A DNA stretch of 64,000 bases from Streptantibioticus_A sp037034305. Lineage in GTDB: Bacteria > Actinomycetota > Actinomycetes > Streptomycetales > Streptomycetaceae. Location: the NCBI GenBank assembly GCA_037034305.1, contig JBAGJY010000007.1, positions 124,001 to 188,000 on the forward strand. Direction: 5' to 3'. The translations under genes were made by a program, and so were the position numbers. The notes beneath the pieces are model-generated. The model did not search any database. It worked only from the letters and a program-made list of their open reading frames with translations, and was not told where the DNA came from. Below, one piece after another: positions 62,069 through 64,000 of the stretch (positions within the stretch are counted from its first letter, which is position 1; every line of letters begins with the position of its first letter).

Positions 62069-63202
62069 TCAGCGCGCCGCGTCCAGTGCCTGGAGCACGT
62101 CCGCCACGATGTCCTGTGCGTCCTCCACGCCCACGGAGAACCGGATGAACCCCTCCGGAACCGTGTCCCCGCCCCAGCGGGCCCGGCGCTCCGCCGTGCT
62201 GAGCACCGAGCCGAAGCTGGTCGCCTCCCCGGTCAGCCGCAGCGTGCCGAGGAAGCGCTCGGCGTGGCCGCGGTCGGGCAGGACGAAGGACACCACGGGC
62301 CCGAAGTTGCGCATCTGGCGCGCCGCCACCTGGTGCGACGGGTCGTTCGGCAGCCCGGGGTAGCGCAGCCCGGTCACCTCCTCGCGCCCGCCCAGTGCGG
62401 TGGCCAGCGCGAGCGCGTTGCGCTGCTGCTGGGCGATGCGCAGATGGAGCGTCGCCAGGGAGCGGTGGGCCAGCCATGCCTCCATCGGACCGGGGATCGC
62501 GCCCACGGTCTTGCGCCACAGCCGCACCGACGCCGCCAACCGCTCGTCCCGAGCGGTCACATAGCCCAGCAGCAGGTCGCCGTGGCCGGTCAGCGCCTTG
62601 GTGCCGCTGGCCACCGCGAAGTCCGCCCCCAGTTCCAGAGGCCGCTGGCCCAGTGGTGTGGACAGCGTGTTGTCGACCGCGACCAGGGCGCCGACCACGT
62701 GTGCGGCGTCCGCGAGTCGCCGGATGTCGCAGACGTCCAGACCCGGGTTGGAGGGTGTCTCGATCCACAGCAGCCGCGCACCGTCCAGGGCGTCGAGTTG
62801 GGCATCGCCTGCCGTGGGCGCCAGCCGCACCCGGACACCGTATGACTCAAGCCGCTCCCGCAGCGCGCGGGTCGTCTGGTAGCAGTCGGAGGGCAGCACC
62901 ACCGTGTCCCCGGAGCGCACCTGGGACAGGAGGACCGCCGAGACCGCGGCCATTCCGGAGGCGAAGGCGACCGTCTGAGCGGGGGCCTGCGGTGACTCCA
63001 GCCCGGAGATCGCCTCTTCCAGGCGGCTCCAGGTCGGGTTGTCGTCACGTCCGTAGGTGTAGGGGCCGACCGCCTCGCCGGGCAGGTGGTAGTGCGCCAC
63101 GAAGGTCGGCCCCGGGAGCGACGGGGTGTACGGCTGCGCGGGTGGTCTGCCCGCGTGCACGCTTCGGGTGCCGTCCCCTGTCCCGGTGGGGCGCTCGGAC
63201 AT
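62069..63202 (-). CDS. Cystathionine gamma-lyase / trans-sulfuration PLP enzyme
   Basis: The 377-residue protein is a Cys/Met metabolism PLP enzyme with GPYTYGRDDNPTWSRLEEAI, the PLP-stacking ASGMAAV region, LLWIETPSNPGLDVCDI, the PLP lysine in SGTKALTGHGD, and a late C-terminal RFSVGVEDAQDI. It cleaves cystathionine or a related thioether to make cysteine; gamma-synthase activity cannot be excluded. AGGAGG precedes the ATG. An exact parS site lies 27 bp upstream of the start. Confidence 0.9.
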   Translation of the reverse strand: MSERPTGTGDGTRSVHAGRPPAQPYTPSLPGPTFVAHYHLPGEAVGPYTYGRDDNPTWSRLEEAISGLESPQAPAQTVAFASGMAAVSAVLLSQVRSGDTVVLPSDCYQTTRALRERLESYGVRVRLAPTAGDAQLDALDGARLLWIETPSNPGLDVCDIRRLADAAHVVGALVAVDNTLSTPLGQRPLELGADFAVASGTKALTGHGDLLLGYVTARDERLAASVRLWRKTVGAIPGPMEAWLAHRSLATLHLRIAQQQRNALALATALGGREEVTGLRYPGLPNDPSHQVAARQMRNFGPVVSFVLPDRGHAERFLGTLRLTGEATSFGSVLSTAERRARWGGDTVPEGFIRFSVGVEDAQDIVADVLQALDAAR

Positions 63203-63228
63203 CGCTGCCTCCTGCTCGGACGGTCGAT

Positions 63229-63242
63229 GTTTCACGTGAAAC
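63229..63242 (+). promoter_or_regulatory. parS: parS site, exact
   Basis: GTTTCACGTGAAAC lies upstream of the cystathionine lyase gene, 50.6 kb right of the oriC boxes and well outside the core cluster. Confidence 0.93.
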
Positions 63243-63311
63243 ACGATCCCGCTGACGGGCGGATCGCCACGCGCTGGTTGTATATGGCCTGTGATCCTAA
63301 AAGGTCGCACG

Positions 63312-63689
63312 ATGCCGCGATGGCGTGTGATGGCGCCTCGTGCCGCTGTGGCACTGGTGTGGTTCTACGAGGGCCTGTGGTGCAAGGTCGTACCCGGGCG
63401 GGCTGACCAGCGCGCGATCATCACGCAGATTCCGCTGCTGCCGCACTGGGCGGTGACACCGGTGATGGTGTCAATCGGCCTGCTGGAGACGGCGGTTGGG
63501 CTGTGGGTGCTCAGTGGAGCCCGGCCGTATCTGGCGGCGGGCGTCCAGACCTGGTTGATCGGCTCGTTCAACCTGGGCGGGCTGCTGTTCGCACCGGAGC
63601 GAATAACCGAACCAGGACGGCTGGTCGTGATGAACCTCGCGCTGGTCTGCCTGATCTGGCTGGTGGCCGAGCGGCGGGCGTCCCGATGA
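63312..63689 (+). CDS. DoxX-like small membrane protein
   Basis: The 125-residue protein has four hydrophobic helices (MAPRAAVALVWFYEGLW, AVTPVMVSIGLLETAVGLWVL, YLAAGVQTWLIGSFNLGGLLF and VVMNLALVCLIWLVA) with the early W-x-x-E-G-L pattern of DoxX-like proteins. The ATG at 63312 has AAAAGGT upstream; a GTG at 63291 is also in frame. Its stop overlaps the next start (ATGA), indicating a shared role. Confidence 0.78.
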   Translation: MPRWRVMAPRAAVALVWFYEGLWCKVVPGRADQRAIITQIPLLPHWAVTPVMVSIGLLETAVGLWVLSGARPYLAAGVQTWLIGSFNLGGLLFAPERITEPGRLVVMNLALVCLIWLVAERRASR

Positions 63690-64000
63690 GGCAGACCCCT
63701 TGGTCGGCCGGGCGGATCCTCACCGCCCAGAGCGGTGGCCCCAGGTTGCTGTTCGGCCGGATGTACGAGGACCCGCGGATCGAGCTGCGCGCCTTCCCCG
63801 CAGCCCCCGCCCGTGTGCTGTGCATCGCCTCGGCGGGCGACATGGCGGCCGCGCTCGCGCACGCCGGACACGAGGTCACCGCGGTCGACGTCAATCCCCG
63901 CCAACTCGCCTACGCCGCAAGCCGCGTGACACACGGCGCCCCGGCTCGAATCGGTACCGCGGAGCACCTGACGGCTGTCGGACGGTGTGCCGCCGCAGCC
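63686..64000 (+). CDS. DUF3419 (BtaA-like) protein, 5' part only
   Basis: 105 codons are present before the window ends. IASAGDMAAALAHAGHEVTAVDVNPRQLAYA resembles the SAM-binding segment of the DUF3419/BtaA family, whose founding member transfers an aminocarboxypropyl group from SAM to diacylglycerol in betaine-lipid synthesis. It overlaps the DoxX-like gene by 4 nt. Actinomycete members are poorly characterised, so only the family is assigned. Confidence 0.75.
   Translation, partial: MRQTPWSAGRILTAQSGGPRLLFGRMYEDPRIELRAFPAAPARVLCIASAGDMAAALAHAGHEVTAVDVNPRQLAYAASRVTHGAPARIGTAEHLTAVGRCAAAA

Overview
The window is a chromosomal origin region from a Streptomyces-type actinomycete. The evidence is the very high GC content, frequent GTG starts, the core order rpmH / dnaA / oriC / dnaN / gnd / recF / dciA / gyrB / gyrA / tRNA-Ile, Streptomyces-like ParA and ParB with GTTTCACGTGAAAC parS sites, the trxB-trxA pair next to an ECF sigma and anti-sigma pair, and an SSI-type protease inhibitor. 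No rRNA, CRISPR array, intact insertion sequence, integrase or prophage was seen.

Layout. Positions 1-12626 run mostly on the minus strand: a gene fragment, tRNA-Ile(GAU), a DUF3566 protein, gyrA, gyrB, dciA, recF, gnd, dnaN, then the ~0.8 kb oriC with about 19 DnaA-box-like 9-mers, then dnaA. From 13109 the plus strand carries rpmH, rnpA, yidD, yidC, jag, rsmG, parA and parB, so these genes and those on the other side are co-directional with forks leaving oriC. Between 19 and 32.6 kb lie a small membrane protein, a GNAT gene, trxA/trxB behind a SigR-type promoter, rsmA-like/sigM-like, a pseudokinase, murJ, a DUF6049 secreted protein, cca and an MFS transporter. Between 32.8 and 47.4 kb lie inositol-phosphate synthase with a PadR regulator, a class A PBP, a GT87-like membrane enzyme, an alanine-racemase-like protein, femX, the rpsF-ssb-rpsR-rplI operon, a MATE transporter and dnaB.

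After dnaB (47.4 kb onward) the content looks accessory: a quinone-oxidoreductase-like MDR protein, a Tat-exported BBE-type flavoenzyme, a YunG-alpha/beta-hydrolase fusion, a secreted hydrolase, a GntR(YtrA)/DUF1648 pair, a DUF2269-like protein, a HAD phosphatase, a flavohaemoglobin with a ~315-residue disordered N-terminus next to an FMN-type PPOX protein, a Nudix hydrolase, a LysR regulator, an SSI protease inhibitor with Arg at P1, a cystathionine gamma-lyase, a DoxX-like protein and the start of a DUF3419 (BtaA-like) gene.

How it works together. The core couples initiation (DnaA, oriC, DnaN, DciA, DnaB, SSB), topology (GyrAB), repair (RecF) and segregation (ParAB with nine exact and two near-exact parS sites). 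DnaA-box clusters also lie upstream of dnaA, dnaB and parA. A second theme is the cell envelope (YidC, MurJ plus pseudokinase, PBP, FemX) and thiol redox (SigR promoter, TrxAB, SigM/RsmA). The least familiar candidates are the long-tailed flavohaemoglobin/PPOX pair, the YunG-hydrolase fusion and the palindromes in front of the padR and MDR genes. Functional statements come from reading the sequences and from family knowledge; no database search was run.
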